Below are positions 1-8,566 of a stretch of DNA of 57,828 nt, piece by piece. This stretch comes from Pseudomonadota bacterium (GTDB taxonomy: Bacteria; Pseudomonadota; Gammaproteobacteria; Pseudomonadales; Pseudomonadaceae), in NCBI GenBank assembly GCA_023388335.1, contig JAEWGL010000136.1, forward strand, positions 1-57,828. Direction: 5' to 3'. Every line of letters starts with the position of its first letter. The stretch's first letter is position 1. Below the pieces are notes generated by a model, which had not been told where the DNA came from, searched no databases, and saw only the letters and a list, made by a program, of their open reading frames with translations. The position numbers and the translations under genes are program-made.

Positions 1-1283
1 GCATACAGCAGGGCCGAGAGCAGCAGGTACTTCAGCCCTCCGGCATACAGCAGCCACAGGGCATACAGCAGCGCCACGCTGGCCACACACAGGTCTTTGT
101 GCCGGGCCCCGCCCTGTCCGGCATACCCTTCGCCACGCAGCGCCAGCAGCACCGCATAGGCCGCCGACCAGAAATACGGCACCAGGATCATCGACGAGGC
201 CAGGTAGATCAGGCTGGTGTAGGTGCCTGCCGACACCAGCGTGATCAACAGGAAACCCTGGATCATGCAGTTGGTCAGCCACAGCGCATTGACCGGTACA
301 TGGTTGGCGTTTTCCCGCGTGAGAAACCGCGGCATGGTCTTGTCACGTGCGGTAGCGAAGAGGATCTCCGCGCAGAGCAGCGCCCAGGACAGCAGCGCGC
401 CGAGCAACGAGACCGCCAGGCCGACACTGATCAGCAAGGCCCCCCATGGGCCGACGATATGCTCGAGCACCGCGGCCAGCGACGGGTTCTGCAACCCGGC
501 GAGTTCCGGCTGGGTCATCACCCCCAGCGACAGCACGTTGACCAGCACCAGCAAGGCCAGCACGCCGAGAAAGCCGATCACCGTGGCCTTGCCCACGTCG
601 GAGCGCCGCTCGGCCCGCGCGGAGTAGACGCTGGCGCCTTCGATGCCGATGAACACGAACACCGTCACCAGCATCATGTTGCGCACCTGCTCCAGCACGC
701 CGCCGAACGTCGGGTTGCCCACGCCCCAGATGTCACGGGTGAAGATGTCGGCACGGAAGGCGAATGCCGCGATGACGATGAAGATCAGCAGCGGCACGAC
801 CTTGGCGATGGTGGTCACCAGGTTGATGAAGGCTGCTTCCCTGATGCCGCGCATCACCAGAAAATGCACCGACCACAGCAGCAGTGATGCACAGCCGATG
901 GCGACGGGCGTATTGCCCTGGCCGAACACTGGAAAGTACAGGCCCAGGGTGCTGAACAGCAGGACGAAGTAGCCGACGTTGCCCAGCCAGGCACTGATCC
1001 AGTAGCCCCAGGCCGAGGAGAAGCCCATGTAGTCGCCAAAGCCTGCCTTGGCGTAGGCGTATACCCCGGAGTCGAGCGCCGGTTTACGGTTGGCCAGGGT
1101 CTGGAACACGAAGGCCAGGGCCAGCATGCCGACCGCGGTGATGCCCCATCCGATCAGCACCGCCCCCACGTCGGCACGCGCCGCCATGTTCTGTGGCAAC
1201 GAGAAGATGCCGCCACCGATCATCGACCCCACCACCAGCGCGACCAGTGCACCCAGGCGCAGTTTCTGACCCGGCTCGCTCAT
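1..1283 (-). CDS. Arginine/ornithine antiporter ArcD paralogue, 3' end beyond window
   Basis: This is an APC-superfamily amino acid antiporter, an inner-membrane protein expected to exchange arginine for ornithine. The minus-strand frame opens at ATG 1283 behind an AAGGAG site and stays open for about 427 codons to the window edge, so the C-terminus is missing. The N-terminus (MSEPGQKLRLGALVALVVGS, then MIGGGIFSLPQNMAA) is nearly the same as that of the complete arcD at 1721-3148. Later segments such as GFGDYMGFSSAWGYWISAWL, RNMMLVTVFVFIGIEGAS and NVLSLGVMTQPELAGLQNPS also match it almost residue for residue. The two genes are divergently transcribed duplicates. I see no ANR-type box in front of this copy, so it may be controlled differently. 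A different substrate within the basic amino acid family is possible. Confidence 0.9.
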   Translation of the reverse strand, partial: MSEPGQKLRLGALVALVVGSMIGGGIFSLPQNMAARADVGAVLIGWGITAVGMLALAFVFQTLANRKPALDSGVYAYAKAGFGDYMGFSSAWGYWISAWLGNVGYFVLLFSTLGLYFPVFGQGNTPVAIGCASLLLWSVHFLVMRGIREAAFINLVTTIAKVVPLLIFIVIAAFAFRADIFTRDIWGVGNPTFGGVLEQVRNMMLVTVFVFIGIEGASVYSARAERRSDVGKATVIGFLGVLALLVLVNVLSLGVMTQPELAGLQNPSLAAVLEHIVGPWGALLISVGLAVSLLGALLSWALLCAEILFATARDKTMPRFLTRENANHVPVNALWLTNCMIQGFLLITLVSAGTYTSLIYLASSMILVPYFWSAAYAVLLALRGEGYAGQGGARHKDLCVASVALLYALWLLYAGGLKYLLLSALLY

Positions 1284-1640
1284 AAGCTGCTCCTTTTTCA
1301 CAGGTTGTAGCCACACTGAAACATTCATGCCGCGGTATAACTTTGCACCTAGTTATATAGTAGTGAAGGCAATGAAATTACGACCATTCATAACTTCACA
1401 ACCTATACGCAGCAATGCTCATAACGGGCAATTGTGGACCAAATCTCCTCGCACGCATTAATAAGAAATTTCCCTTGTGAAAAATTTGCTAAAGCGGCAA
1501 AAGCGGCTAGTTTCATAATTCTCAAGCCAAACGGAACGTTTGCTCTAGAAAGACATGGAGGTTCCAGCGCACAAGGCTTGCGGCTATGCCGTCGGCACGC
1601 TCCAGGAGACGCATGAAGGAAATTTCCTACTTTATGTCGT
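1284..1640. other. AT-rich divergent arcD/arcD intergenic region
   Basis: This stretch separates the two divergent arcD genes and is clearly more AT-rich than its surroundings. Apart from a short GGAAATTTCC palindrome at 1618-1627 I see no convincing gene. It probably holds the promoter of the leftward arcD copy and upstream promoter elements for the arc operon. Confidence 0.5.
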
Positions 1641-1646
1641 CATGAA

Positions 1647-1687
1647 CTGATCTACATCAGCCAATGACCCAGGCGTCGGACTATGCT
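1647..1687 (+). promoter_or_regulatory. ANR/FNR-type box and -10 of the arcDABC promoter
   Basis: CTGAT-CTAC-ATCAG at 1647-1660 fits the ANR/Dnr half-site pattern TTGAT-N4-ATCAA, with one mismatch per arm. A -10-like TATGCT lies at 1682-1687. With a start site near 1695, the box centre (1653.5) falls at about -41.5, the class II position typical of FNR-family activation. The arrangement agrees with the ANR-controlled arc promoter of P. aeruginosa. The start site is inferred. Confidence 0.7.
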
Positions 1688-1720
1688 GGCGTCAACTCTC
1701 TCCTGGCATGGAGTTATTCA

Positions 1721-3148
1721 ATGTCGGACTCTCCCGAAAAGTTAAAGCTGGGTGCGCTTGTTGCACTTGTCGTTGGCTCGATGATCGGTGGCGGGATTTT
1801 TTCCTTGCCACAGAACATGGCAGCAAGTGCCGGTGTTGGCGCGGTACTGATCGGCTGGGGCATCACCGCGGTCGGCATGCTGACCCTGGCCTTCGTGTTC
1901 CAGACCCTGGCCAATCGCAAGCCTGACCTGGACGGCGGGGTGTACGCCTATGCCAAGGCCGGTTTCGGCGACTACATGGGCTTCTCCTCGGCCTGGGGCT
2001 ATTGGATCAGTGCCTGGCTGGGCAACGTCGGCTACTTCGTCCTGCTGTTCAGCACCCTGGGCTACTTCTTCCCGGTCTTTGGTGAAGGCAACACCCCGGC
2101 GGCCGTCATTGGTGCCTCGGCACTGCTCTGGGCCGTACATTTCCTGGTGCTGCGCGGGATCAAGGAAGCGGCCTTCATCAACCTGGTCACCACCGTCGCC
2201 AAGGTGGTACCGCTGGCGCTGTTCGCGCTGATATGCCTGTTCGCCTTCCGCCTCGATATCTTCACTGCCGACATCTGGGCCGTGGGCACGCCAGAGCTGG
2301 GCAGCGTGATGGACCAGGTGCGCAACATGATGCTGGTCACGGTCTGGGTGTTCATTGGCATTGAGGGGGCGAGCATCTTCTCGTCGCGGGCGGAAAAACG
2401 CGCCGACGTTGGCAGGGCGACGGTCATCGGCTTCATCACCGTGCTGCTGTTCCTGGTGCTGGTCAACGTGCTCTCGCTGGGGGTGATGACCCAGCCGGAA
2501 CTGGCCAGGCTACAGAACCCGTCGATGGCCGCGGTGCTCGAACATGTGGTCGGCCACTGGGGCGCGGTGCTGATCAGCGTCGGCCTGATCATCTCGCTGC
2601 TCGGGGCATTGCTGTCGTGGGTGCTGCTGTGCGCCGAGATCATGTTCGCCGCTGCCAAGGACCACACCATGCCGGCGTTCCTGCGCGTCGAGAATGCCAA
2701 CCAGGTACCGGCCAATGCCCTGTGGCTGACCAACGCCATGGTCCAGGTCTTCCTGGTCATCACCCTGTTCTCCAGCAGCACCTACCTGTCGCTGATCTAC
2801 CTCGCCACCTCGATGATCCTGGTGCCCTACCTGTGGTCGGCGGCCTATGCGGTGCTGCTGGCGGTGCGCAGCGAAACCTACGAGACGGCCCTGGCCGAGC
2901 GGCGCAAGGACCTGTTCATCGGCGGTGTCGCCCTGGTCTACGCGATCTGGCTGCTGTACGCCGGGGGCGTGAAATACCTGCTGCTCTCGGCGCTGCTCTA
3001 TGCCCCTGGCGCGATCCTGTTCGCCAAGGCCAAGCGCGAAGTGGGCCAACCGATCTTTACCCAGGTGGAGAAGCTGATCTTCGCCGCTGTGGTCGTCGGC
3101 GCCCTGGTGGCCGCCTATGGCCTGTACGACGGCTTCCTGACCTTGTGA
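1721..3148 (+). CDS. arcD: Arginine/ornithine antiporter ArcD
   Basis: ArcD imports arginine and exports ornithine for the arginine deiminase pathway. The 475-residue product is a polytopic inner-membrane protein of the APC superfamily with roughly 12-13 hydrophobic segments. Its N-terminal MIGGGIFSLPQN segment is typical of APC transporters. I chose ATG 1721 (MSDSPEKLKLG) because GGAG at 1710-1713 is correctly spaced and because the upstream in-frame extension would overlap the ANR box and -10 element. It is the first gene of arcD-arcA-arcB-arcC, with 33 bp to arcA. A divergent paralogue lies at the left edge of the window. Confidence 0.93.
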   Translation: MSDSPEKLKLGALVALVVGSMIGGGIFSLPQNMAASAGVGAVLIGWGITAVGMLTLAFVFQTLANRKPDLDGGVYAYAKAGFGDYMGFSSAWGYWISAWLGNVGYFVLLFSTLGYFFPVFGEGNTPAAVIGASALLWAVHFLVLRGIKEAAFINLVTTVAKVVPLALFALICLFAFRLDIFTADIWAVGTPELGSVMDQVRNMMLVTVWVFIGIEGASIFSSRAEKRADVGRATVIGFITVLLFLVLVNVLSLGVMTQPELARLQNPSMAAVLEHVVGHWGAVLISVGLIISLLGALLSWVLLCAEIMFAAAKDHTMPAFLRVENANQVPANALWLTNAMVQVFLVITLFSSSTYLSLIYLATSMILVPYLWSAAYAVLLAVRSETYETALAERRKDLFIGGVALVYAIWLLYAGGVKYLLLSALLYAPGAILFAKAKREVGQPIFTQVEKLIFAAVVVGALVAAYGLYDGFLTL

Positions 3149-3181
3149 ACCGCGTTTCGCACTTATTTGGAGGAATGACCC

Positions 3182-4438
3182 ATGTCCACGGAAAAAGTGA
3201 AGTACGGCGTACACTCCGAAGCCGGCAAACTGCGCAAGGTGATGGTCTGCTCCCCGGGGCTGGCGCACCAGCGCCTGACCCCAAGCAACTGCGACGAACT
3301 GCTGTTCGATGACGTCATCTGGGTCAACCAGGCCAAGCGCGACCACTTCGACTTCGTCACCAAGATGCGCGAGCGTGGCATCGAAGTCCTGGAAATGCAC
3401 AACCTGCTGACCGAGACGGTACAGAACCCCGATGCGCTGAAGTGGATCCTCGACCGCAAGGTCACCCCCGACACCGTCGGCGTCGGCCTGACCAATGAAG
3501 TGCGCAGCTGGCTCGAAGGCCTGGAGCCGCGCCACCTGGCCGAGTTCCTGATCGGCGGCGTGGCGGGCCAGGACCTGCCCGAAAGCGAAGGCGCCAACGT
3601 GGTCAAGATGTACAACGACTACCTGGGCCACTCAAGCTTCATCCTGCCGCCATTGCCCAACACCCAGTTCACCCGTGACACCACCTGCTGGATCTATGGG
3701 GGCGTGACCCTGAACCCCATGTTCTGGCCGGCCCGGCGCCAGGAAACCCTGCTCACCAGCGCCATCTACAGGTTCCACCCCCAGTTCACCAACGCCGAGT
3801 TCGAGATCTGGTACGGCGACCCTGACAAGGAACATGGCCAGGCGACCCTCGAAGGCGGTGACGTCATGCCCATCGGCAACGGCGTGGTGCTGATCGGCAT
3901 GGGCGAGCGCACCTCGCGCCAGGCCATCGGCCAACTGGCCCAGTCCCTGTTCGCCAAGGGCGCGGTGGAAAAGGTGATAGTCGCCGGACTGCCCAAGTCC
4001 CGCGCGGCCATGCACCTGGACACCGTATTCAGCTTCTGCGACCGCGACCTGGTCACCGTCTTTCCGGAAGTGGTCAAGGAGATCGTCCCGTTCATCATCC
4101 GCGCCGACGAGAGCAAGCCCTACGGCATGGATGTACGCCGGGAACACATGTCGTTCATCGAGGTGGTCGCCCAAGCCCTCAACCTGCCGACGCTGCGCGT
4201 GGTGGAAACCGGTGGCAACAGCTTTGCGGCGGAACGCGAGCAATGGGACGACGGCAACAACGTAGTGGCGGTGGAGCCGGGCGTGGTCATCGGCTACGAC
4301 CGCAACACCTATACCAACACCCTGCTGCGCAAGGCCGGGGTCGAGGTCATCACCATCAGCGCCGGCGAGCTGGGCCGGGGCCGGGGCGGTGGCCATTGCA
4401 TGACCTGCCCGATCATCCGCGATCCGATCGACTACTAG
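3182..4438 (+). CDS. arcA: Arginine deiminase
   Basis: Arginine deiminase hydrolyses L-arginine to citrulline and ammonia, the first step of the ADI pathway that yields ATP under low oxygen. The 418-residue length is normal for the family. The C-terminal GHCMTCPI motif carries the nucleophilic cysteine at residue 406. Other family segments are visible: FTRDT near residue 164, the LEGGDVM loop near residue 222 and the HLDTVF motif near residue 278. The start has a TTTGGAGG ribosome site. It sits between arcD and arcB in the order expected for Pseudomonas. Confidence 0.97.
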   Translation: MSTEKVKYGVHSEAGKLRKVMVCSPGLAHQRLTPSNCDELLFDDVIWVNQAKRDHFDFVTKMRERGIEVLEMHNLLTETVQNPDALKWILDRKVTPDTVGVGLTNEVRSWLEGLEPRHLAEFLIGGVAGQDLPESEGANVVKMYNDYLGHSSFILPPLPNTQFTRDTTCWIYGGVTLNPMFWPARRQETLLTSAIYRFHPQFTNAEFEIWYGDPDKEHGQATLEGGDVMPIGNGVVLIGMGERTSRQAIGQLAQSLFAKGAVEKVIVAGLPKSRAAMHLDTVFSFCDRDLVTVFPEVVKEIVPFIIRADESKPYGMDVRREHMSFIEVVAQALNLPTLRVVETGGNSFAAEREQWDDGNNVVAVEPGVVIGYDRNTYTNTLLRKAGVEVITISAGELGRGRGGGHCMTCPIIRDPIDY

Positions 4439-4449
4439 AGAGCCATTAT

Positions 4450-4479
4450 CCCGGCCGCGCCTATCGGCAACCGGCCGGG
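4450..4479 (+). repeat. Intercistronic hairpin between arcA and arcB
   Basis: CCCGGCCG at 4450-4457 and CGGCCGGG at 4472-4479 form a perfect 8-bp stem with a 14-nt loop. No T-run follows, so it is unlikely to be a full terminator. An mRNA processing or stability element is a reasonable reading, since the P. aeruginosa arc transcript is known to be processed into segments. Confidence 0.55.
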
Positions 4480-4507
4480 TCGATTACCGAATCCAAGGAG
4501 AATCATC

Positions 4508-5518
4508 ATGGCGTTCAATATCCACAACCGTAACCTGCTCAGCCTGGAACACCACACCAACCGCGAGCTGCGCTACCTGCTGGACCTGTCCCGCGACCTG
4601 AAGCGGGCCAAATACACCGGCACCGAACAACAACACCTCAAGGGCAACAACATCGCCCTGATCTTCGAGAAGACTTCCACCCGCACCCGCTGCGCCTTCG
4701 AAGTCGCCGCGTATGACCAGGGTGCCAATGTCACCTATATCGATCCCAACTCCTCGCAAATTGGCCACAAGGAGAGCATGAAGGACACCGCACGCGTGCT
4801 CGGGCGCATGTACGATGCCATCGAGTACCGTGGCTTCAAGCAGGAAATCGTCGAGGAACTGGCCAAGTATGCGGGCGTGCCGGTATTCAACGGCCTGACC
4901 GACGAATACCACCCGACCCAGATGATCGCCGACGTACTGACCATGCGCGAGCACAGCGACAAGCCGCTGCATGACATCAGCTACGCCTACCTGGGCGATG
5001 CGCGCAACAACATGGGCAACTCGCTGCTGCTGATCGGTGCCAAGCTCGGCATGGACGTGCGCATCGCGGCGCCCAAGGCGCTGTGGCCGCATGAGGACCT
5101 GGTCCAGCGTTGCAACCAGTACGCCGAGGAAAGCGGCGCGCGGATCACCCTCACGGAAGACCCGAAAGCCGCGGTCAAGGACGTGGACTTCATCCACACC
5201 GACGTCTGGGTGTCGATGGGCGAGCCGGTCGAGGCGTGGGGCGAACGCATCCAGCAACTGCTGCCCTACCAGGTCAACAGCGACCTGATGAAGGCCAGCG
5301 GCAACCCGCGGACCAAGTTCATGCATTGCCTGCCGGCGTTCCACAACGCCGAGACCAAGGTCGGCAAGCAGATCGCCGAACAGTACCCGCACCTGGCCAA
5401 CGGTATCGAGGTGACCGACGACGTGTTCGAGTCGCCGGCCTGCATCGCCTTCGAGCAGGCGGAAAACCGCATGCACACGATCAAGGCAATCCTGGTGTCG
5501 ACGTTGGCTGATCTCTGA
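4508..5518 (+). CDS. arcB: Ornithine carbamoyltransferase, catabolic type
   Basis: This enzyme phosphorolyses citrulline to ornithine and carbamoyl phosphate, the second step of the ADI pathway. The 336-residue product shows the carbamoyl-phosphate binding motif STRTR in FEKTSTRTRCAFE, the FNGLTDEYHPTQ segment and the ornithine-loop motif HCLPAFH. Length and operon position favour the catabolic isozyme (ArcB, often annotated argI in P. putida) over the anabolic ArgF. The start follows AAGGAGAATCATC. The hairpin at 4450-4479 precedes it. Confidence 0.96.
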   Translation: MAFNIHNRNLLSLEHHTNRELRYLLDLSRDLKRAKYTGTEQQHLKGNNIALIFEKTSTRTRCAFEVAAYDQGANVTYIDPNSSQIGHKESMKDTARVLGRMYDAIEYRGFKQEIVEELAKYAGVPVFNGLTDEYHPTQMIADVLTMREHSDKPLHDISYAYLGDARNNMGNSLLLIGAKLGMDVRIAAPKALWPHEDLVQRCNQYAEESGARITLTEDPKAAVKDVDFIHTDVWVSMGEPVEAWGERIQQLLPYQVNSDLMKASGNPRTKFMHCLPAFHNAETKVGKQIAEQYPHLANGIEVTDDVFESPACIAFEQAENRMHTIKAILVSTLADL

Positions 5519-5548
5519 CCAGCCCCTTGCAGAGAAGGAACCTTCACC

Positions 5549-6484
5549 ATGCGTATCGTTGTTGCATTGGGCGGTAACGCCCTGTTGCGCCGCGGCGAAC
5601 CGCTGACGGCTGACAACCAGCGCGCCAACATCCGGATCGCCACCGAGCAGATCGCCAAGATCCACCCGGGCAACGAACTGGTCATTGCCCATGGCAATGG
5701 CCCCCAGGTCGGCCTGCTGTCGTTGCAGGCGCAATCCTACAAGCCCGACGAAGCCTACCCGCTGGACGTGCTGGGCGCCCAAACCGAAGGCATGATCGGC
5801 TACATGATCGAACAGGAGCTGGGTAACCTGCTCGACTTCGAAGTGCCCTTCGCCACCCTGCTGACCCAGGTCGAAGTGGATGCCGACGATCCCGCCTTCC
5901 AGGACCCGACCAAGTTCATCGGCCCGGTCTACGCCAAGGATGAAGCCGAGCGCCTGGCCCGGGAGAAAGGCTGGGTGGTCAAGCCCGACGGCGACAAGTA
6001 CCGGCGGGTCGTGGCCAGTCCGAAACCCAAGCGTATCTTCGAGATCCGTCCGATCACCTGGCTGCTGGAAAAAGGCAGCGTGGTGATCTGCGCTGGCGGC
6101 GGAGGCATCCCCACCCTGTACGACCCCGAGCACAAAAGGACCCTGCAGGGCGTTGAAGCGGTGATCGACAAGGACCTGTGCTCGGCGCTGCTGGCCGAGC
6201 AGCTCAAGGCCGACCTGCTGGTGATCGCCACCGACGTCGACGCGGCCTACATCGACTATGGTAAACCCAGCCAGAAAGCCATTGCCCAGGCCCACCCCGG
6301 CGAACTGGAAAAGCTCGGTTTCGCGGCCGGCTCCATGGGCCCCAAGGTCCAGGCGGCTTGCGACTTTGCCCGCAACACCGGCAAGGTGGCGGTGATCGGC
6401 TCGTTGCCCGACATCGAAGGTATCGTCAAGGGTACCGCCGGTACCCGCGTCAGTACCTCCAAGACTGGCATCAGCTACCGTTGA
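5549..6484 (+). CDS. arcC: Carbamate kinase
   Basis: Carbamate kinase transfers the phosphate of carbamoyl phosphate to ADP, giving ATP, ammonia and CO2, and closes the ADI pathway. The 311-residue protein belongs to the amino acid kinase fold. It begins MRIVVALGGNALLRRGE, with the GGNA phosphate-binding loop. The HGNGPQVG motif near residue 50, CAGGGGIP near residue 182 and the late SMGPKVQAA segment are all typical. It begins 30 bp after arcB, with AGAAGGAACC as ribosome site, and is followed after 56 bp by a small DUF5064-like gene. Confidence 0.97.
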   Translation: MRIVVALGGNALLRRGEPLTADNQRANIRIATEQIAKIHPGNELVIAHGNGPQVGLLSLQAQSYKPDEAYPLDVLGAQTEGMIGYMIEQELGNLLDFEVPFATLLTQVEVDADDPAFQDPTKFIGPVYAKDEAERLAREKGWVVKPDGDKYRRVVASPKPKRIFEIRPITWLLEKGSVVICAGGGGIPTLYDPEHKRTLQGVEAVIDKDLCSALLAEQLKADLLVIATDVDAAYIDYGKPSQKAIAQAHPGELEKLGFAAGSMGPKVQAACDFARNTGKVAVIGSLPDIEGIVKGTAGTRVSTSKTGISYR

Positions 6485-6540
6485 GAGCAGCAGACGGGGG
6501 CGTAGGCCCGCCGGACCCCAAGCTTGCGGAGGATTCCACC

Positions 6541-6900
6541 ATGGCCCAGTTCGAACCCGGACACCTGCATATCGAGCGTCATGCGCTGACCAAGGACGAT
6601 CATAGCTACAACCTGCGCATCGACTATGAAGTCGCCCAGGATCCCAAGGAAGGCAAAGGCATGCAGTTCCGCCTGCATGGCTCGGTGCAGGACAAGAGCG
6701 TCGACGAGAGCTTCTTCCTGCCCAAGGACCAGGCCTTCGATTTCGCCCGCCACGCCACCCGCATCGCCCAGAAGTACGGCATGCCCAAGAACGCCAGCAT
6801 CGGCTCGATGCACAAGTACTACGATGAAATGTTCGAGGACGTACGCCAGCAGCTGGATGTGAAGTCGGGGGATCCGGTCAAACCGGAGCATCTGCAGTAG
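6541..6900 (+). CDS. Small DUF5064-like protein behind arcC
   Basis: This 119-residue soluble protein starts MAQFEPGHLHIERHALTKDD and resembles the Pseudomonas DUF5064 family from memory. No function is established that I know of. The start ATG 6541 follows a good GCGGAGG ribosome site; a longer in-frame extension reaches back into arcC and lacks support. No signal peptide, membrane segment or known catalytic motif is visible. The sequence is rich in charged and aromatic residues, with FFLPKDQAFDFARHATRIA in the middle. Its place on the same strand 56 bp after arcC suggests co-transcription with the arc operon, so a role linked to low oxygen or arginine use is possible but only inferred. Confidence 0.8.
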   Translation: MAQFEPGHLHIERHALTKDDHSYNLRIDYEVAQDPKEGKGMQFRLHGSVQDKSVDESFFLPKDQAFDFARHATRIAQKYGMPKNASIGSMHKYYDEMFEDVRQQLDVKSGDPVKPEHLQ

Positions 6901-6924
6901 TATTCGTCAGGGCCGCTTCGCGCT

Positions 6925-6959
6925 CCATCGCCTGCAGGAGCGGGCTTGCCCCGCGATGG
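6925..6959. repeat. REP-like element
   Basis: CCATCGC at 6925-6931 pairs with GCGATGG at 6953-6959. Inside them, GCGGG (6940-6944) pairs with CCCGC (6950-6954). The AGGAGCGGGCTTGCCCCGCGA core matches the REP family that is abundant in P. putida chromosomes. It lies between the DUF5064-like gene and gcsR and may end the arc transcript or stabilise its 3' end. Confidence 0.7.
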
Positions 6960-7048
6960 ACTGCGGCGCAGCCCCTGGGTAGATAATTCCCCCGTGGGCC
7001 AACTGCAAGGCATACTGCCCCTCTTTGCCAGTTCAAATCTTCATTCCC

Positions 7049-8557
7049 ATGCGCATCCACGTCAGCTTCATCGACCGCGTCGGCATCACCCAGGAAGTCC
7101 TGGCCCTGCTCGGTGCTCGCAATCTCAACCTGGACGCCGTGGAGATGGTTCCGCCCAACGTCTACATCGACGCCCCGACCTTGAGCCCCGCGGTGCTCGA
7201 GGAGTTGCACGACGCGCTGTTCGATGTCCGTGGCGTACAGTCGGTGGAGGTGGTCGACATCCTCCCCGGCCAACGTCGGCATCTGCAACTCGACGCGCTG
7301 CTCGCCGCGATGAGCGATCCGGTGGTGGCGGTGGACAGCGCCGGCACCGTGCTGTTGGCCAACCCGGCATTGATCGCCCTGTGCGGGCGCGAATCGGCCG
7401 GGCGTTCGGTGGGCGAACTGTTTGCCGATGATGGCCTGCTGCAAGCCTTGCTGGACAATGGTTTCCACCTGCCGATGCGGGAGATGCAGGTCAATGGCCA
7501 GAGTTTGCTGCTCGATGCCACGCCGATCACCCATGCCGGTGGGCTGCTGACCCTGTACCCGCCCCACCGCATGGGCGAGCGGCTATCGGCGCTGCACCAC
7601 GACCACGCCGAAGGCTTCGATGCCCTGCTTGGGGAGTCCCCGGCGATCCGCACGCTCAAGGCCCGTGCCTTGCGCGTCGCGGCGCTGGACGCGCCCCTGC
7701 TGATCCATGGCGAAACCCGCACCGGCAAGGAGCTGGTGGCTCGCGCCTGCCATGCCATCAGCAGCCGCCATGCAGCACCTTTCCTGGCCCTGAACTGCGC
7801 CGCCCTGCCAGAGAACCTCGCCGAAAGCGAGTTGTTTGGCTATGCCCCCGGTGCCTTCACCGGGGCCCAGCGTGGCGGCAAGCCAGGGCTGATGGAACTG
7901 GCCAACCAGGGCACGGTGTTCCTTGACGAGATCGGCGAGATGTCGCCCTACCTGCAGGCCAAGCTCCTGCGTTTTCTCAACGATGGCAGCTTCCGTCGGG
8001 TCGGCGGCGACCGCGAGGTCAAGGTCGATGTGCGCATCCTCAGCGCCACCCACCGGGACCTTGAGAAAATGGTCGCCGAAGGCAGCTTCCGCGAAGACCT
8101 GTTCTACCGTTTGCACGTGCTCAACCTGGAAGTGCCGCCGCTGCGTGAACGCGGCCAGGACATCCTCCTGCTCGCGCACACCTTCATGCAGCAGGCCTGT
8201 ACGCAGATACAGCGTCCACTCTGCCGCCTGGCGCCAGCCACCCATGTCGCGCTGCTGGGCAACCCCTGGCCCGGTAATGTGCGCCAGTTGCAAAACGTGA
8301 TCTTCCGCGCCGCCGCCATCTGCGAGAGCAACCTGGTGGACATCGGCGACCTGGACATTGCCGGCACGTCCGTGGCCCGCGGCCACGACGGCGAGGTGGC
8401 CAGCCTGGAGCAGGCGGTGCAGGGCTTCGAGCGCGAGCTGCTGCAACGGCTGTACCTCACCTACCCCTCGACGCGCCAACTCGCCGGGCGCCTGCAAACC
8501 TCGCATACCGCCATCGCCCATCGCCTGCGCAAGTATGGGATTTCCACCAGGCCATGA
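7049..8557 (+). CDS. gcsR: TyrR/GcsR-type sigma-54 activator of the glycine cleavage operon
   Basis: This is a 502-residue enhancer-binding protein of the TyrR/PhhR group. Residues 1-70 form an ACT-like ligand domain (MRIHVSFIDRVGITQEVLAL) and about 78-170 a PAS-like domain. An AAA+ domain spans about 192-420, with Walker A GETRTGKE at 221-228, the sigma-54 contact loop GAFTGA at 268-273 and Walker B FLDEIGE at 291-297. A TyrR-type helix-turn-helix lies at about 472-499. The intact GAFTGA loop predicts true sigma-54 activation. Lying directly upstream of gcvHPT, it corresponds to GcsR of P. aeruginosa, which senses glycine and activates the gcv operon. ATG 7049 is the start that begins the ACT fold. 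The arginine inside Walker A, where glycine is usual, is odd. Confidence 0.88.
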   Translation: MRIHVSFIDRVGITQEVLALLGARNLNLDAVEMVPPNVYIDAPTLSPAVLEELHDALFDVRGVQSVEVVDILPGQRRHLQLDALLAAMSDPVVAVDSAGTVLLANPALIALCGRESAGRSVGELFADDGLLQALLDNGFHLPMREMQVNGQSLLLDATPITHAGGLLTLYPPHRMGERLSALHHDHAEGFDALLGESPAIRTLKARALRVAALDAPLLIHGETRTGKELVARACHAISSRHAAPFLALNCAALPENLAESELFGYAPGAFTGAQRGGKPGLMELANQGTVFLDEIGEMSPYLQAKLLRFLNDGSFRRVGGDREVKVDVRILSATHRDLEKMVAEGSFREDLFYRLHVLNLEVPPLRERGQDILLLAHTFMQQACTQIQRPLCRLAPATHVALLGNPWPGNVRQLQNVIFRAAAICESNLVDIGDLDIAGTSVARGHDGEVASLEQAVQGFERELLQRLYLTYPSTRQLAGRLQTSHTAIAHRLRKYGISTRP

Positions 8558-8566
8558 GGTTATAAG

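Noticed and set aside
99..887. 262-residue plus-strand frame at the left edge
   Set aside because: It is antisense to the partial arcD paralogue, and its Gln/His/Arg-rich composition is a shadow signature.
1434..1616. 60-codon frame in the arcD/arcD gap
   Set aside because: It lacks an ATG start with a ribosome site and any similarity, and its composition is non-coding.
4484..6295. 603-residue minus-strand frame opposite arcB-arcC
   Set aside because: It covers two well-supported genes in antisense, and its composition (rich in Gly, Val, Asp, His, Gln) is that of a shadow frame.
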